Source of the DNA: Bacillota bacterium
GTDB taxonomy: Bacteria; Bacillota; Dethiobacteria; DTU022; UBA8154
NCBI GenBank assembly: GCA_012520035.1
Contig: JAAYOY010000183.1
Coordinates: 1-37,649, forward strand
Length of the DNA stretch: 37,649 nt
Direction of reading: 5' to 3'
Shown: positions 17,167-25,191 of the stretch, in pieces
Position numbering within the stretch: the first letter of the stretch is position 1
Layout of the letters: each line of letters opens with the position of its first letter
The notes under the pieces: generated by a model
Told to the model about the DNA's origin: nothing
The model's input: the letters and a program-made list of their open reading frames with translations, nothing else
Databases searched by the model: none
Position numbers and translations under genes: made by a program

Positions 17167-18327
17167 CTATTCGCTGCCCTCACCTTCCCTGTTTCCTTTT
17201 CTGCCAAATTCCGCGAACTCCTTTTTAAAGAAATGTGCCAGTTTGGCACGCAATTCTTCTGTACTACCGGTGCCAATAAGCATATATACGCCCAGGGCAA
17301 CTGCGGCAATTAAAATTATCCAGAGAATGCTTCGCAAAGCAACCATACCCAGGCCTTCTCTTGCCTCTGCACTTTCTGCTCCAAAATAGGCCCCTACCGC
17401 ATCAGCAAAAAGAGCAACTGAATTTTCCGCCCCTTCTTTTGTATTTTCATGCGCCCCTACCTCCAGCAATATTGCCATGGGCAGCATATCCTGGTTGTAG
17501 TTTCCTCTGGCCATAAAAATTCCTTTAATCAGGTTAGGATACTCTTCATCGGTAATTTTTTTAAGACTCTCGGCAAAATCCCTGTTGGCTTCGAGATTCT
17601 GGTTTTGGCGCCCGACAACAAGCTGTATCTGAACCTCTTCTTCATTGTTGACAACTTCAATATACTCCTCCGGAGGGACAGCATCGCGGTGAACATCGAA
17701 TAAAGCTGCGGCCCCGGATCTGAGGAGTTCCTCGGCAGTTCTCCTGGATCTTTGATAGGCCATGGCATCGTGCGGTACATGTGTCTCAGTTGAGTGTATG
17801 ACCTTAAAACCCTTTTGCTCCAGTGCATGCGCAAAGTTGTTCCCGACATCGATAATTCCGCCGCCCTGCGGAATGCTTTCACTTCCATCCGAAGGGACAT
17901 ATGACTCCGCACCATGGGAATGATATATTCCCAGCACCGTCTCACCGGTTTGCTCTTTTTGTCCCTCCAAAAAATATGTATCGGTATTGCCTATATTGCC
18001 TAAAAAAACTTCCCGGTTAAAATCGGAGAGTGTAATCTTTCCAAGATTGCGTGCCCAGGCGGTATTCCCTTCTACACGCTCAACACGGTACAGAATATTG
18101 TCCTGGTTAATATATTCATCGTCTGTATGTATCAGCCTTGCAGTTTTCATGATTATTTCCTCTGTTTCCAGATCTCTCATAGAATAAAATCCCTCTTTTG
18201 AAGAACGTTCATCGAGAATATCAGGAAACCCTGCAGCTTCCGTGCATGGCACAAAGATAACCATTACCATCAAAAACGCTGCCAGTAGGCAGATCTCCCG
18301 GTACAATTGTTTTCTAACCAGTATCAT
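17167..18327 (-). CDS. spoIIP: Stage II sporulation protein P, peptidoglycan hydrolase for engulfment
   Basis: SpoIIP works with SpoIID and SpoIIM to degrade septal peptidoglycan during engulfment. The protein has an N-terminal membrane anchor (LLAAFLMVMVIFVPC), a variable region, then the amidase domain: IYHSHGAESYVP (zinc-site His), FDVHRDAVPPEEY, VGRQNQN and EVGAHENTKEGAENS. A second hydrophobic helix near residue 340 is followed by a charged tail. ATG 18327 has AGGTG 6 bases upstream; the track GTG at 18336 overlaps that site. It is 21 bases ahead of the YIEGIA start. Confidence 0.93.
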   Translation of the reverse strand: MILVRKQLYREICLLAAFLMVMVIFVPCTEAAGFPDILDERSSKEGFYSMRDLETEEIIMKTARLIHTDDEYINQDNILYRVERVEGNTAWARNLGKITLSDFNREVFLGNIGNTDTYFLEGQKEQTGETVLGIYHSHGAESYVPSDGSESIPQGGGIIDVGNNFAHALEQKGFKVIHSTETHVPHDAMAYQRSRRTAEELLRSGAAALFDVHRDAVPPEEYIEVVNNEEEVQIQLVVGRQNQNLEANRDFAESLKKITDEEYPNLIKGIFMARGNYNQDMLPMAILLEVGAHENTKEGAENSVALFADAVGAYFGAESAEAREGLGMVALRSILWIILIAAVALGVYMLIGTGSTEELRAKLAHFFKKEFAEFGRKGNREGEGSE

Positions 18328-18447
18328 TATCAACACCTGCCTAAAAAAATTTCAATATTTTATTCCAATAATATTGATGAAAAACTACAAAATCTGTAAT
18401 TGGAGTTGTTTTTTTTCACCGGAGTTTGTAATGCGCCGGCAATTTTA

Positions 18448-18479
18448 ACGGTTCATCCTTCAGACGGTTCATCCTTCAG
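18448..18479. repeat. Perfect 16-bp tandem duplication over a stop codon
   Basis: ACGGTTCATCCTTCAG occurs twice back to back (18448-18463 and 18464-18479). The second copy contains the TGA stop of the DUF1614 gene. On the minus strand the unit reads CTGAAGGATGAACCGT. Confidence 0.95.
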
Positions 18480-19200
18480 TATGGTTATCCTCTTCAGCCG
18501 GTTGATTTTCTTCATCAGCTTTTTGTTTAAATTCTTGATTAGAATTTTCGGCCGCATCGCCGGTATGAATATCGTTTCCTTTTTTTTCTTCCCCTCCTGT
18601 TTCGAGGTTTACCCTTTCAACTGTCTCGCCGACTAATTCTGCCAGCCCAAGGGCAATGAAACCGGAAATCACCACAGCATCAAAGACACCGGCGCCTCCG
18701 ATGGTAATGTTGGAGGCGGCTCCGGCAAACATATTTTCTATCAACGCCGCCAGATCATTAATTACTATGGCCATTGAACCGGCGATAAACGATCCCCTTC
18801 TTGTTCTTCCCGAAGCGTAAGCTACCAAACCGGATATTAATGCAATAATATACAATGGATCTAAAAAGAAATTATAAGTGGGTTCCAGCGGCATAATCTT
18901 CATTGCTGCATATACTACAGCTGAAGTAATTATTACAGCAGCTATGGATCTGCTTACCTCAGACCTGTCACATTTACTCCAGAGGTAGACCGCAAGGATA
19001 ATCGGTATTACACCGCCCCCCAGGTTAATGCTGGCATTTCCGCCCAAAGGTATATCCGGTAAATAGGTTCCAACAATCATGGCCACCAGAAAGAGCAGGG
19101 CTGTGCGGTCATTTAAACGCAACCTGTCAAGCGCTCTCTGTGCAAATCCAAAGTATACAATAACGGCAATTACAAGCAAAAACACAACACCAAAATTCAC
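18469..19200 (-). CDS. DUF1614 family membrane protein
   Basis: Function unknown. From GTG 19200 (AAGGGGCGACGG upstream) it is 243 residues and begins with a strong membrane span (FGVVFLLVIAVIVYFGF). At least five more hydrophobic segments follow, with the conserved IVGTYLPDIPLG, NLGGGVIPIILAVYL, NDLAALIENMFAGAASNITIGGAGVFDAVVISG. The tail after residue 200 is very acidic and low in complexity (GGEEKKGND..., EENQPAEEDN). The longer ORF to 19296 has no start support. It precedes spoIIP in this sporulation-rich cluster, so a spore role is plausible but unproven. Confidence 0.8.
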   Translation of the reverse strand: MNFGVVFLLVIAVIVYFGFAQRALDRLRLNDRTALLFLVAMIVGTYLPDIPLGGNASINLGGGVIPIILAVYLWSKCDRSEVSRSIAAVIITSAVVYAAMKIMPLEPTYNFFLDPLYIIALISGLVAYASGRTRRGSFIAGSMAIVINDLAALIENMFAGAASNITIGGAGVFDAVVISGFIALGLAELVGETVERVNLETGGEEKKGNDIHTGDAAENSNQEFKQKADEENQPAEEDNHTEG

Positions 19201-19293
19201 TATCCGTCGCCCCTTTTTTTCTGATAAAACGTTATATCCTTCAAATAGATTTACCCTGAATTGTATTAATTTATGCGCTGCGGTTATCCTCGC

Positions 19294-19325
19294 CAAAAAA
19301 AAACCGGCCTTTTGGGGCCGATTTA
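19294..19325 (-). terminator. Terminator after ispH-S1
   Basis: The minus strand CGGCC-CCAAAA-GGCCG is followed by GTTTTTTTTT. It lies about 45 bases after the ispH-S1 stop and before the DUF1614 gene, closing the cmk-plsC-ispH unit. Confidence 0.85.
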
Positions 19326-19365
19326 CTGAATCTAAAATAAAAATAAATTCGATTTCGGGCTGGCA

Positions 19366-21390
19366 TTATTTTTCAGCCTCATCCGCATTGCCGGACTGGC
19401 CGTTAAAAAGATCTCCAAAAACATCCCCGAGAGTAACATTTTGATTTTCACTTTCTCCCTGCATGGAATGTGCAGAGTAATCCCTGGGAGCAGGCCGTGC
19501 TTTCTTTATACTTAAGCTGATTCTTTTATTTTCTATATTGATATCCAGGATTTTTGCTTCAATTTCTTCTCCTTCCTGGATAATTTCCGAAGGGTGCTTG
19601 ACATGAAAATCAGCCATTTGTGAGATATGCACTAAGCCCTCAACTCCGGGAATAAGCTCTATAAAAGCACCAAAATTTACAATCCTGGTTACCTTACCCT
19701 TGATGATATCCCCGGCGCTGAACTGCTGACCGGCTGTAACCCAGGGATCCGGCTGAGCCTGCCGGATACTGAGGCTGATCCTTTCTCTCTCCGGGATTAC
19801 CTCCAACACCTTAACATCTACCTGCTCTCCGACCTTTAAGACATCCTGGGGATGGCCTACCCGTTGCCAGGAAACTTCAGAGATATGGACTAAACCGTCA
19901 ATGCCTCCTACATCAACAAAAGCCCCGAAGTCGGTCAATCTCTTAACGGTTCCGTTGATGATTTCTCCTACTTTTAAATTTTCTATTGTTTCTTTCTTCT
20001 GTTTTGCTATTTCTTTTTCCAGCATCTGTTTTCTGGATACGATTACCTTGTCCCTATCCCGGTTTAATTCTATGACGTTAAAAGAAAATTCCTGCCCTAA
20101 GAACTGCTGAAAATCGGGAATATAGCGTACATCTACCAGAGAACCGGGCATAAAGCCCTCTATTCCGCAGCCTAAATCAATTATTATGCCGGCAGGAACT
20201 ACCTCTTTTACAATACCTTTCATAGTTAATCCTGATTCCACCGCTTCTTCAAGCTCTTTCCAGCGCCTTTCTCTGTCTAAGCGCTTTTTAGAAACGATTA
20301 TTTTTTCATCCTGTTGTTCTATTTTTAATACCAACAGGTCGATCTCTTCCCCCTCGGAGTATTTTTCTTTCAGTGTGGTTTCGCCCTCTAAAAAAACTTC
20401 GTTTCGGGGAAGAACTGCCTCAGATTTGTAACCGATATCGAACAGAACCTGATCATCCTCCACCAGCACAACCTTACCTGTGATAATATCACCCGGCCGG
20501 TACACTCTAGCCTCTTCAGCGGAAAAAGTTTCTTCTGTTCCGGTTTCTAAGTTGCCATCTTCCAACATAACCATGACCTCCTTTGTCGTCCAGGATGGGG
20601 TTGAAGCCCCTGCGGTTACCCCAACTTTTTTGATCCCCACCAGCCACTCCCTCGAAACGTCCCGGGCTCCGGCAACCTGGTGAGTTTTTGTTATTTCACG
20701 GCAGACCTCTGTCAGCTTGCAGGTATTGGAACTCTTAACGTCACCTACTACAAGCATCAGGTCTACTCTTGAAGCCAGTTTAGCAGCAGCTTCCTGCCTT
20801 TGCGCAGTTGCTTTACAGATTGTATTGATAACCTTAAGATCCGGGCATATTTTTTTCAACTTTCCAGCTGCCTTTAGAAACCCGGCTTCCTGCTGGGTTG
20901 TTTGTGAAATAAATAAAGCCCTGGAAGAAAGGTTTAAATTATTTATATCCGGTCCGGTTTCGTCCGGCTCAATCACCCTAGCTTTTTCCCGGGACCACCC
21001 GAGCAAAGCTTGTACTTCGGGATGTTGACGGTTGCCATAGATTAAAATATCAAAACCTTTTTGCTCATAATTGCGGGCAAGCATTTGTACCCGCTTAACA
21101 AACGGGCAGGTGGCATCAATTACTTCAAGATCGCCCCGCTGAAAAAGGCGTTCAAGGATATCCGGCGCAACACCATGCGTGCGAATTATTACGGTGCAGC
21201 TCTCAAACTCATCCGGGCTGTCGGCGCGCTCTACACCCTTTTCGCGCAAGAAGCGGGTTACGATATCATTGTGTACCAAAGGGCCCAGTGTGACAACTTT
21301 TTTCCCGCTGCCGGCTTCCTGAAGGGCAATTTTAAATGCGTTTTCGACACCTTTACAAAAACCCGCATGTTCTGCCAGAAGGACCTCCAA
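19366..21390 (-). CDS. ispH: HMBPP reductase (IspH) fused to a four-S1-domain protein
   Basis: Bifunctional 674-residue protein. Residues ~1-282 are IspH (LytB), the 4Fe-4S enzyme making IPP and DMAPP in the non-mevalonate pathway. The three cluster cysteines are in EHAGFCKGVENAF, DATCPFVKRV and NTICKATAQ, and the substrate-site NRQHPEVQALLGW is present. After a short linker come four S1 RNA-binding domains, starting about GDIITGKVVLVEDD, MKGIVKEVVPAG, GEIINGTVKRLTDFGAFVDVGG and GDIIKGKVTRIVNFGAFIEL; the last two are the best conserved. This fusion is known in Clostridia. It starts at TTG 21390, about 8 bases after GGGGAGG and 3 bases after plsC. Confidence 0.96.
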   Translation of the reverse strand: MEVLLAEHAGFCKGVENAFKIALQEAGSGKKVVTLGPLVHNDIVTRFLREKGVERADSPDEFESCTVIIRTHGVAPDILERLFQRGDLEVIDATCPFVKRVQMLARNYEQKGFDILIYGNRQHPEVQALLGWSREKARVIEPDETGPDINNLNLSSRALFISQTTQQEAGFLKAAGKLKKICPDLKVINTICKATAQRQEAAAKLASRVDLMLVVGDVKSSNTCKLTEVCREITKTHQVAGARDVSREWLVGIKKVGVTAGASTPSWTTKEVMVMLEDGNLETGTEETFSAEEARVYRPGDIITGKVVLVEDDQVLFDIGYKSEAVLPRNEVFLEGETTLKEKYSEGEEIDLLVLKIEQQDEKIIVSKKRLDRERRWKELEEAVESGLTMKGIVKEVVPAGIIIDLGCGIEGFMPGSLVDVRYIPDFQQFLGQEFSFNVIELNRDRDKVIVSRKQMLEKEIAKQKKETIENLKVGEIINGTVKRLTDFGAFVDVGGIDGLVHISEVSWQRVGHPQDVLKVGEQVDVKVLEVIPERERISLSIRQAQPDPWVTAGQQFSAGDIIKGKVTRIVNFGAFIELIPGVEGLVHISQMADFHVKHPSEIIQEGEEIEAKILDINIENKRISLSIKKARPAPRDYSAHSMQGESENQNVTLGDVFGDLFNGQSGNADEAEK

Positions 21391-21393
21391 TCA

Positions 21394-21984
21394 TCAGACC
21401 TCCCCCATATTAGCAGCAAGCAGATTTATTTCTTCCATGATTCTAAAGCTAACTTTTTCTAATACTTCACTTTTTAGTTTGCCCTCTTCTTTAAAATATA
21501 TCAAAGAACCTATACCGACCTTCACGGGCTTAAAAAATCGCGACGGCCATTTGATAAATACAGGGATGACCGGCTTATGGCTTTTCAAGGCAATGAGTGC
21601 TGCTCCATGATGAGGGCTTCCCAGTTCCTTTGTCTTAATCCTCGTTCCCTCGGGGAAAAGAGCAAGAATATCGCCTTCCTCCAGAACTTGAAGCGCACGC
21701 CGGATTGCTGCTCTATCTGCAGTGTTTCTTTTTACCGGAAATGCATAGAGTTTTGTAATTATATACCCAAGAATAAAGATCTTGAAAAGCTCTTCTTTAG
21801 CCATAAAACACAGTCTGTTCCTGGAAAACACACACCCCACAAGAGGCGGGTCAAACCAGCTGGTATGATTGGAGCAGATTATATACGGACCGCTGGAAGG
21901 AATATTATCCGCTCCATACACTTTAACTTTGTAAAAAATATTAAAATAAACGGTGAATAACCATCTCAATATTTTATAAAGCAT
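21394..21984 (-). CDS. plsC: 1-acyl-sn-glycerol-3-phosphate acyltransferase
   Basis: Adds the second acyl chain to lysophosphatidate. The catalytic HX4D motif is in SNHTSWFDPPLVG, followed by FMAKEELFK, the RRALQVLEEGDILALFPEGTR block and a KPVIPVFI segment, all as in PlsC. An N-terminal hydrophobic helix (LYKILRWLFTVYFNIFY) would attach it to the membrane. Length 196 is normal. It lies 18 bases after cmk and 3 before ispH, an order common in Clostridia. Confidence 0.95.
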   Translation of the reverse strand: MLYKILRWLFTVYFNIFYKVKVYGADNIPSSGPYIICSNHTSWFDPPLVGCVFSRNRLCFMAKEELFKIFILGYIITKLYAFPVKRNTADRAAIRRALQVLEEGDILALFPEGTRIKTKELGSPHHGAALIALKSHKPVIPVFIKWPSRFFKPVKVGIGSLIYFKEEGKLKSEVLEKVSFRIMEEINLLAANMGEV

Positions 21985-22002
21985 GGCAGCCTCATCAGCA
22001 TA

Positions 22003-22686
22003 TTACGATTCTCTACATGTTTTTTGCCCGTCAAGAATATAATTTAATACAATTTCAATGACCTCTTCCAGGGAATATGAAGTCGTATCAATTATATAAG
22101 CTTCGGGAGCAGCCCTTAGAGGTGATTCTTCTCTTTCCTGATCGATGCGATCCCTCATAGCGATTTCCTCTAATACTTCGTCAAATAAAACGCCGCTCTC
22201 CTTTAAATTTCTTTCCAGCCAGCGTCTGTTGGCACGTTCTTTTATACCGGCAGAAAGAAAAATTTTATAATCCGCCCCTGGAAGGACTTTTGTTCCGATA
22301 TCCCTGCCTTCCATGACAATACCCCCGCTTTTTTCAGCGACTTTCTTTTGAAGAAGTACAAGTTCCTTTCTTACCTCCGGGGTTTTGGCAACCAGGGATA
22401 CGTGTTTATTTACTTCGGAGCTCCTTATTTTTTCGGTTACATCTTCCCCGTCCAGGATTATTGATGTCCCCTTATCTTCATGATATTCAATTTCCATATT
22501 GCATTTCCGCACAAGTTCGCCAAGCTTTTTACCGTCATTTACATCGATTTTTTCTTTCAACGCCTTATAGGTAATAGCACGGTACATCGCTCCCGTATCA
22601 AGGCATTTCAGGTTCATTCGACGGGCAACTTCTCTTGCTACGCTGGTTTTTCCGGCGCCGGCAGGACCATCAATTGCAATTTGCAT
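22003..22686 (-). CDS. cmk: Cytidylate kinase
   Basis: Phosphorylates CMP and dCMP. The P-loop is AIDGPAGAGKTSVAREVA at the N-terminus; LDTGAMYRAITYKAL and GRDIGTKVLPGADYKIFLSA are diagnostic, and MRDRIDQEREESPLRAA follows. The ORF is open to 22794, but ATG 22686 is preceded by AGAGGTGG and gives the standard MQIAIDGPAG start (227 residues). It heads the cmk-plsC-ispH unit after a leader of about 270 bases containing a candidate small ORF. Confidence 0.96.
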   Translation of the reverse strand: MQIAIDGPAGAGKTSVAREVARRMNLKCLDTGAMYRAITYKALKEKIDVNDGKKLGELVRKCNMEIEYHEDKGTSIILDGEDVTEKIRSSEVNKHVSLVAKTPEVRKELVLLQKKVAEKSGGIVMEGRDIGTKVLPGADYKIFLSAGIKERANRRWLERNLKESGVLFDEVLEEIAMRDRIDQEREESPLRAAPEAYIIDTTSYSLEEVIEIVLNYILDGQKTCRES

Positions 22687-22765
22687 TTTTCCACCTCTAT
22701 TAAAAACAGAACTAATTTTCTTTTTGAAAAAAATATACCGGATATCTCGGCATCCTTTTCCAGGA

Positions 22766-22918
22766 TTAGACAAAAAAGAAAGACCTACCGACAAATGATC
22801 CGGTTATTTTTCCCTTATTTATATCTAAAGTTTTTTTTGTTTCTTCAAAAAATGATATAGATACACTCTCAAAAAAACTTTCTGCCCCTTTAGTGTTCTT
22901 CCACCCAACATACTGCAC
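22766..22918 (-). CDS. Candidate 50-residue small ORF in the cmk leader
   Basis: Too short for the ORF track. Minus-strand GTG 22918 is preceded by GAGGTGG with 7-base spacing and reads (M)QYVGWKNTKGAESFFESV..., ending FVGRSFFFV with TAA at 22768-22766. The predicted transcription start from the promoter at 22962-22989 lies about 40 bases upstream, so it would be the first ORF on the cmk transcript. It overlaps the out-of-frame upstream extension of cmk, which I consider non-coding. The sequence is hydrophilic with many Phe residues; I recognise no family. It could be a real small protein, a leader peptide or chance. Confidence 0.35.
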   Translation of the reverse strand: MQYVGWKNTKGAESFFESVSISFFEETKKTLDINKGKITGSFVGRSFFFV

Positions 22919-22961
22919 CTTGTTACCACCTCATAGAGAAAAAGAAAACTCACCATAGCAA

Positions 22962-22989
22962 TAATATACTATTCTCTTCTTTTTGACAA
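22962..22989 (-). promoter_or_regulatory. Vegetative-type promoter of the cmk-plsC-ispH unit
   Basis: The minus strand reads TTGTCA (22989-22984), a 16-base spacer and TATTAT (22967-22962). It lies just after the end of the 23005 gene and about 275 bases before cmk, implying a long leader. Confidence 0.55.
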
Positions 22990-23004
22990 CCCTAACATTA
23001 AATT

Positions 23005-23529
23005 TTAAGGTATGATCCAGGCTAAAAGTTCTTTTTCTCCAAAGGAATTAACCTCCAGGCCCTCTTTGGGGGCTCGCAGTTCTCCATAAACTTTCACAAT
23101 TTTGACTGTGGCGGGGGTGTTCCCCGGGACTTCGCCAACCAGTTCCAGTATATCACCGGGTTCTACCGTAACATATATATCCGCTTCTCCAAATTGCGCA
23201 TATATCTTGTTGTTAATTAATAGAAAAAGTTCTATTGAAACCCCTTCGGGGGGCAGAAGCCTTAATACCAGAGCTTTTTCTTCTGCTTTTTCCTCGGCAG
23301 TAACCGGAGATGTTTCTTCTTCTACGATTTTTTTTCCGATTACATCCTGGATATTTTCCATAACAGGTATTCCTTCAAACTGGTGTGTTTTGCTGAGAAA
23401 TAGCCGTGCATCATCTTCCATGAGCAAAGTTTGAATTAGAAAAAGCAGAACAACCAGTCCAAGGGCAAGGCGAAAAATTATTTTTTCTACCTTTGTAACA
23501 AAGCGTTGTAACCATTTATCAAAATCCAT
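23005..23529 (-). CDS. Unrecognised membrane-anchored protein
   Basis: 174 residues, family not recognised. A short cytoplasmic N-terminus (MDFDKWLQRFVTKVEK) is followed by one hydrophobic span (IIFRLALGLVVLLFLIQTLLM, about 17-37). An outside region of ~135 residues follows, acidic in its first part and with a beta-rich second half (ADIYVTVEPGDILELVGEVPG). AAGGGGGGC precedes the ATG. Topology suggests a single-pass protein with an extracytoplasmic or intermembrane domain. Lying among sporulation genes in the same orientation it could be sporulation-related, but nothing shows this directly. Confidence 0.7.
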   Translation of the reverse strand: MDFDKWLQRFVTKVEKIIFRLALGLVVLLFLIQTLLMEDDARLFLSKTHQFEGIPVMENIQDVIGKKIVEEETSPVTAEEKAEEKALVLRLLPPEGVSIELFLLINNKIYAQFGEADIYVTVEPGDILELVGEVPGNTPATVKIVKVYGELRAPKEGLEVNSFGEKELLAWIIP

Positions 23530-23603
23530 AAAAATGCCCCCCTTATTACATATTTTTATGCAGAAAGGGGAGCTTTATGCTATTTTAGCGATGGAACATC
23601 AGC

Positions 23604-24098
23604 TTAGCGGTTGTTTTCCCTGAGAAGAAAGCTTATCCTGTGCTGTAAATGTTCGTTAATTTTAAAAAGAAGCCTTTCTATTTCCCTGTTGTTGAGAAGA
23701 ATACTCGCCGGCTCCAGGATTTCGATGCGCCTGAATTCTTCTCTGATAATAAAGCGCAGCAGATCTTCCAGTGAATCCGCGCTGACTATCAATTCCAGGG
23801 GGGCATAGGCGATCTCCTCGTTGGATTCCTCATCATATACGCTATATATTTCACCCAGATCCATATTTTCTACATTTATTCCCTGTAAAGGCACATTCCG
23901 CCAGAGTTGCACCTGCTGTTCCCTGTAATCATGCGCGACATTTTCAGTTTTTTTACCGCCGAAAAAAAACCTGGCCGGTTTAGGCTTTCCTTTATAATCA
24001 AATCTAACCTTAAATTTTAACTTCGAATTTGGATGGTTTTCATGCAGGTTATTATTTTCTTTCTCCCTATCCCTGGAATTAATTTCAGTTCTCAACAT
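23604..24098 (-). CDS. Unrecognised soluble protein
   Basis: 164 residues, not assigned. The N-terminus is polar and Asn-rich (NSRDREKENNNLHENHPNSK). A basic segment KFKVRFDYKGKPKPARFFFGGKK follows, then an acidic, helix-prone C-terminus with DLLRFIIREEFRRIEILEPAS and REIERLLFKINEHLQHRISFLL. No signal peptide or membrane span. GAGGGGTAGG precedes ATG 24098. It lies 74 bases ahead of the membrane-anchored protein in the same direction; the two may act together, but this is only inferred from position. Confidence 0.68.
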   Translation of the reverse strand: MLRTEINSRDREKENNNLHENHPNSKLKFKVRFDYKGKPKPARFFFGGKKTENVAHDYREQQVQLWRNVPLQGINVENMDLGEIYSVYDEESNEEIAYAPLELIVSADSLEDLLRFIIREEFRRIEILEPASILLNNREIERLLFKINEHLQHRISFLLRENNR

Positions 24099-24270
24099 TT
24101 CCTACCCCTCCCCCGAAAAAGTGCCGGGTAAATGAGTTATTTTTTCCAACCCTGCCTGATACTATTTTAACCCTTTTACGTGGATCTATTCGAGAAAAAG
24201 AAACAATTTCCTTCCGGTAAAACTGCTTGTCCTGTGAAACAAGTCCAGAAAAAAAATAAGGATAATATGT

Positions 24271-25008
24271 TTATTTTTTTAAACCTGTCAAAACGAAAAG
24301 TTTTTCGATCTCTGCAGGGGTTAGTTCCCTGTATTCACCCTGCCTTAGTCCGCCGAGGTTTAAAAAAGCCAGAGAAATTCTCTTCAGTGACAGTACAGGG
24401 TACCCCAGCGCTTTACACATGCGTTTTACCTGCCTTTTTTTACCTTCATAAAGCGTAATGAGCAGCTGCGCGTTTCCATTATCTGCAGAGAGCACTACGG
24501 CTTCAGCGGGTGATGTGTACCCGTCTTCCAGCAGTATTCCCTTTTTAAACATTTGCAGATCTCTTTCTGTTGGAATACCTTTAATCTTAGCAAGGTATTT
24601 CTTTTTTATTTTAAAACGCGGGTGGGTAAGCCGAAAGGCAATTTCGCCATCATTGGTAAGCAGGAGCAGACCCGTAGTATTTAGATCCAGTCTGCCAACG
24701 GGAAAGAGACCCTTCTGCAGTTCCTCAGGGAACAAATCCAGCACAGTCGGCCTCCTAAAAGGATCTTTTACCGTCGTCAGGTATCCTCTGGGCTTATTCA
24801 GCAGGTAGTATCTTTTTTTTTCGGCTAAAGTAACAATACAATTATCAACTTCAATTTTATCACGAAAGGCATCTACTTTAGTTCCCGTTTTTTTTACTAC
24901 CCTGCCGTTGACTTTTATCCTTCCACTCTCGATCAACTTTTCGGCAGCGCGCCGGGAAGCCACACCTCCGGCTGCCAGGAATTTTTGCAGCCTCATTAAA
25001 TTGCTCAT
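24271..25008 (-). CDS. rluB: 23S rRNA pseudouridine synthase, RluB family
   Basis: Isomerises a uridine in 23S rRNA. The N-terminal S4 domain (MRLQKFLAAGGVASRRAAEKLIESGRIKVNG) precedes the catalytic domain with LNKPRGYLTT and the catalytic-Asp motif VGRLDLNTTGLLLLTNDGE. EGKKRQVKRMCKALGYPVLSLKRI closes the core. Length 245 is normal for RluB. It lies downstream of spmB, as in Bacillus (ypuL after spmAB). The start is ATG 25008; a second ATG at 24996 would trim four residues. Confidence 0.93.
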   Translation of the reverse strand: MSNLMRLQKFLAAGGVASRRAAEKLIESGRIKVNGRVVKKTGTKVDAFRDKIEVDNCIVTLAEKKRYYLLNKPRGYLTTVKDPFRRPTVLDLFPEELQKGLFPVGRLDLNTTGLLLLTNDGEIAFRLTHPRFKIKKKYLAKIKGIPTERDLQMFKKGILLEDGYTSPAEAVVLSADNGNAQLLITLYEGKKRQVKRMCKALGYPVLSLKRISLAFLNLGGLRQGEYRELTPAEIEKLFVLTGLKK

Positions 25009-25065
25009 GCCCAGAGTCCCTCTTAAAAACAGTTTTAATGCTGATAAGCATTTGAAGTATTGAAA

Positions 25066-25152
25066 CCGGACGGCATCTAAGGTATCTACATCTATAATCT
25101 ATACATTTAAAGGTTACTTTATTTAATACTAATGAGAACTATAACCGTCCGG
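25066..25152. repeat. 8-bp inverted repeat in the rluB-spmB gap
   Basis: CCGGACGG (25066-25073) and CCGTCCGG (25145-25152) are perfect inverted copies, 71 bases apart, in an otherwise AT-rich gap. The arms could close a long RNA stem. No T-run follows on either strand, so it is not an obvious terminator. Confidence 0.6.
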
Positions 25153-25191
25153 GGCTGAATAAATTATCCATTCGTTATTATATTATATACT

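Noticed and set aside
18328-18400. Sigma-E promoter before spoIIP
   Set aside because: An AATATT is present, but no acceptable -10 at 13-14 bases; too weak to call.
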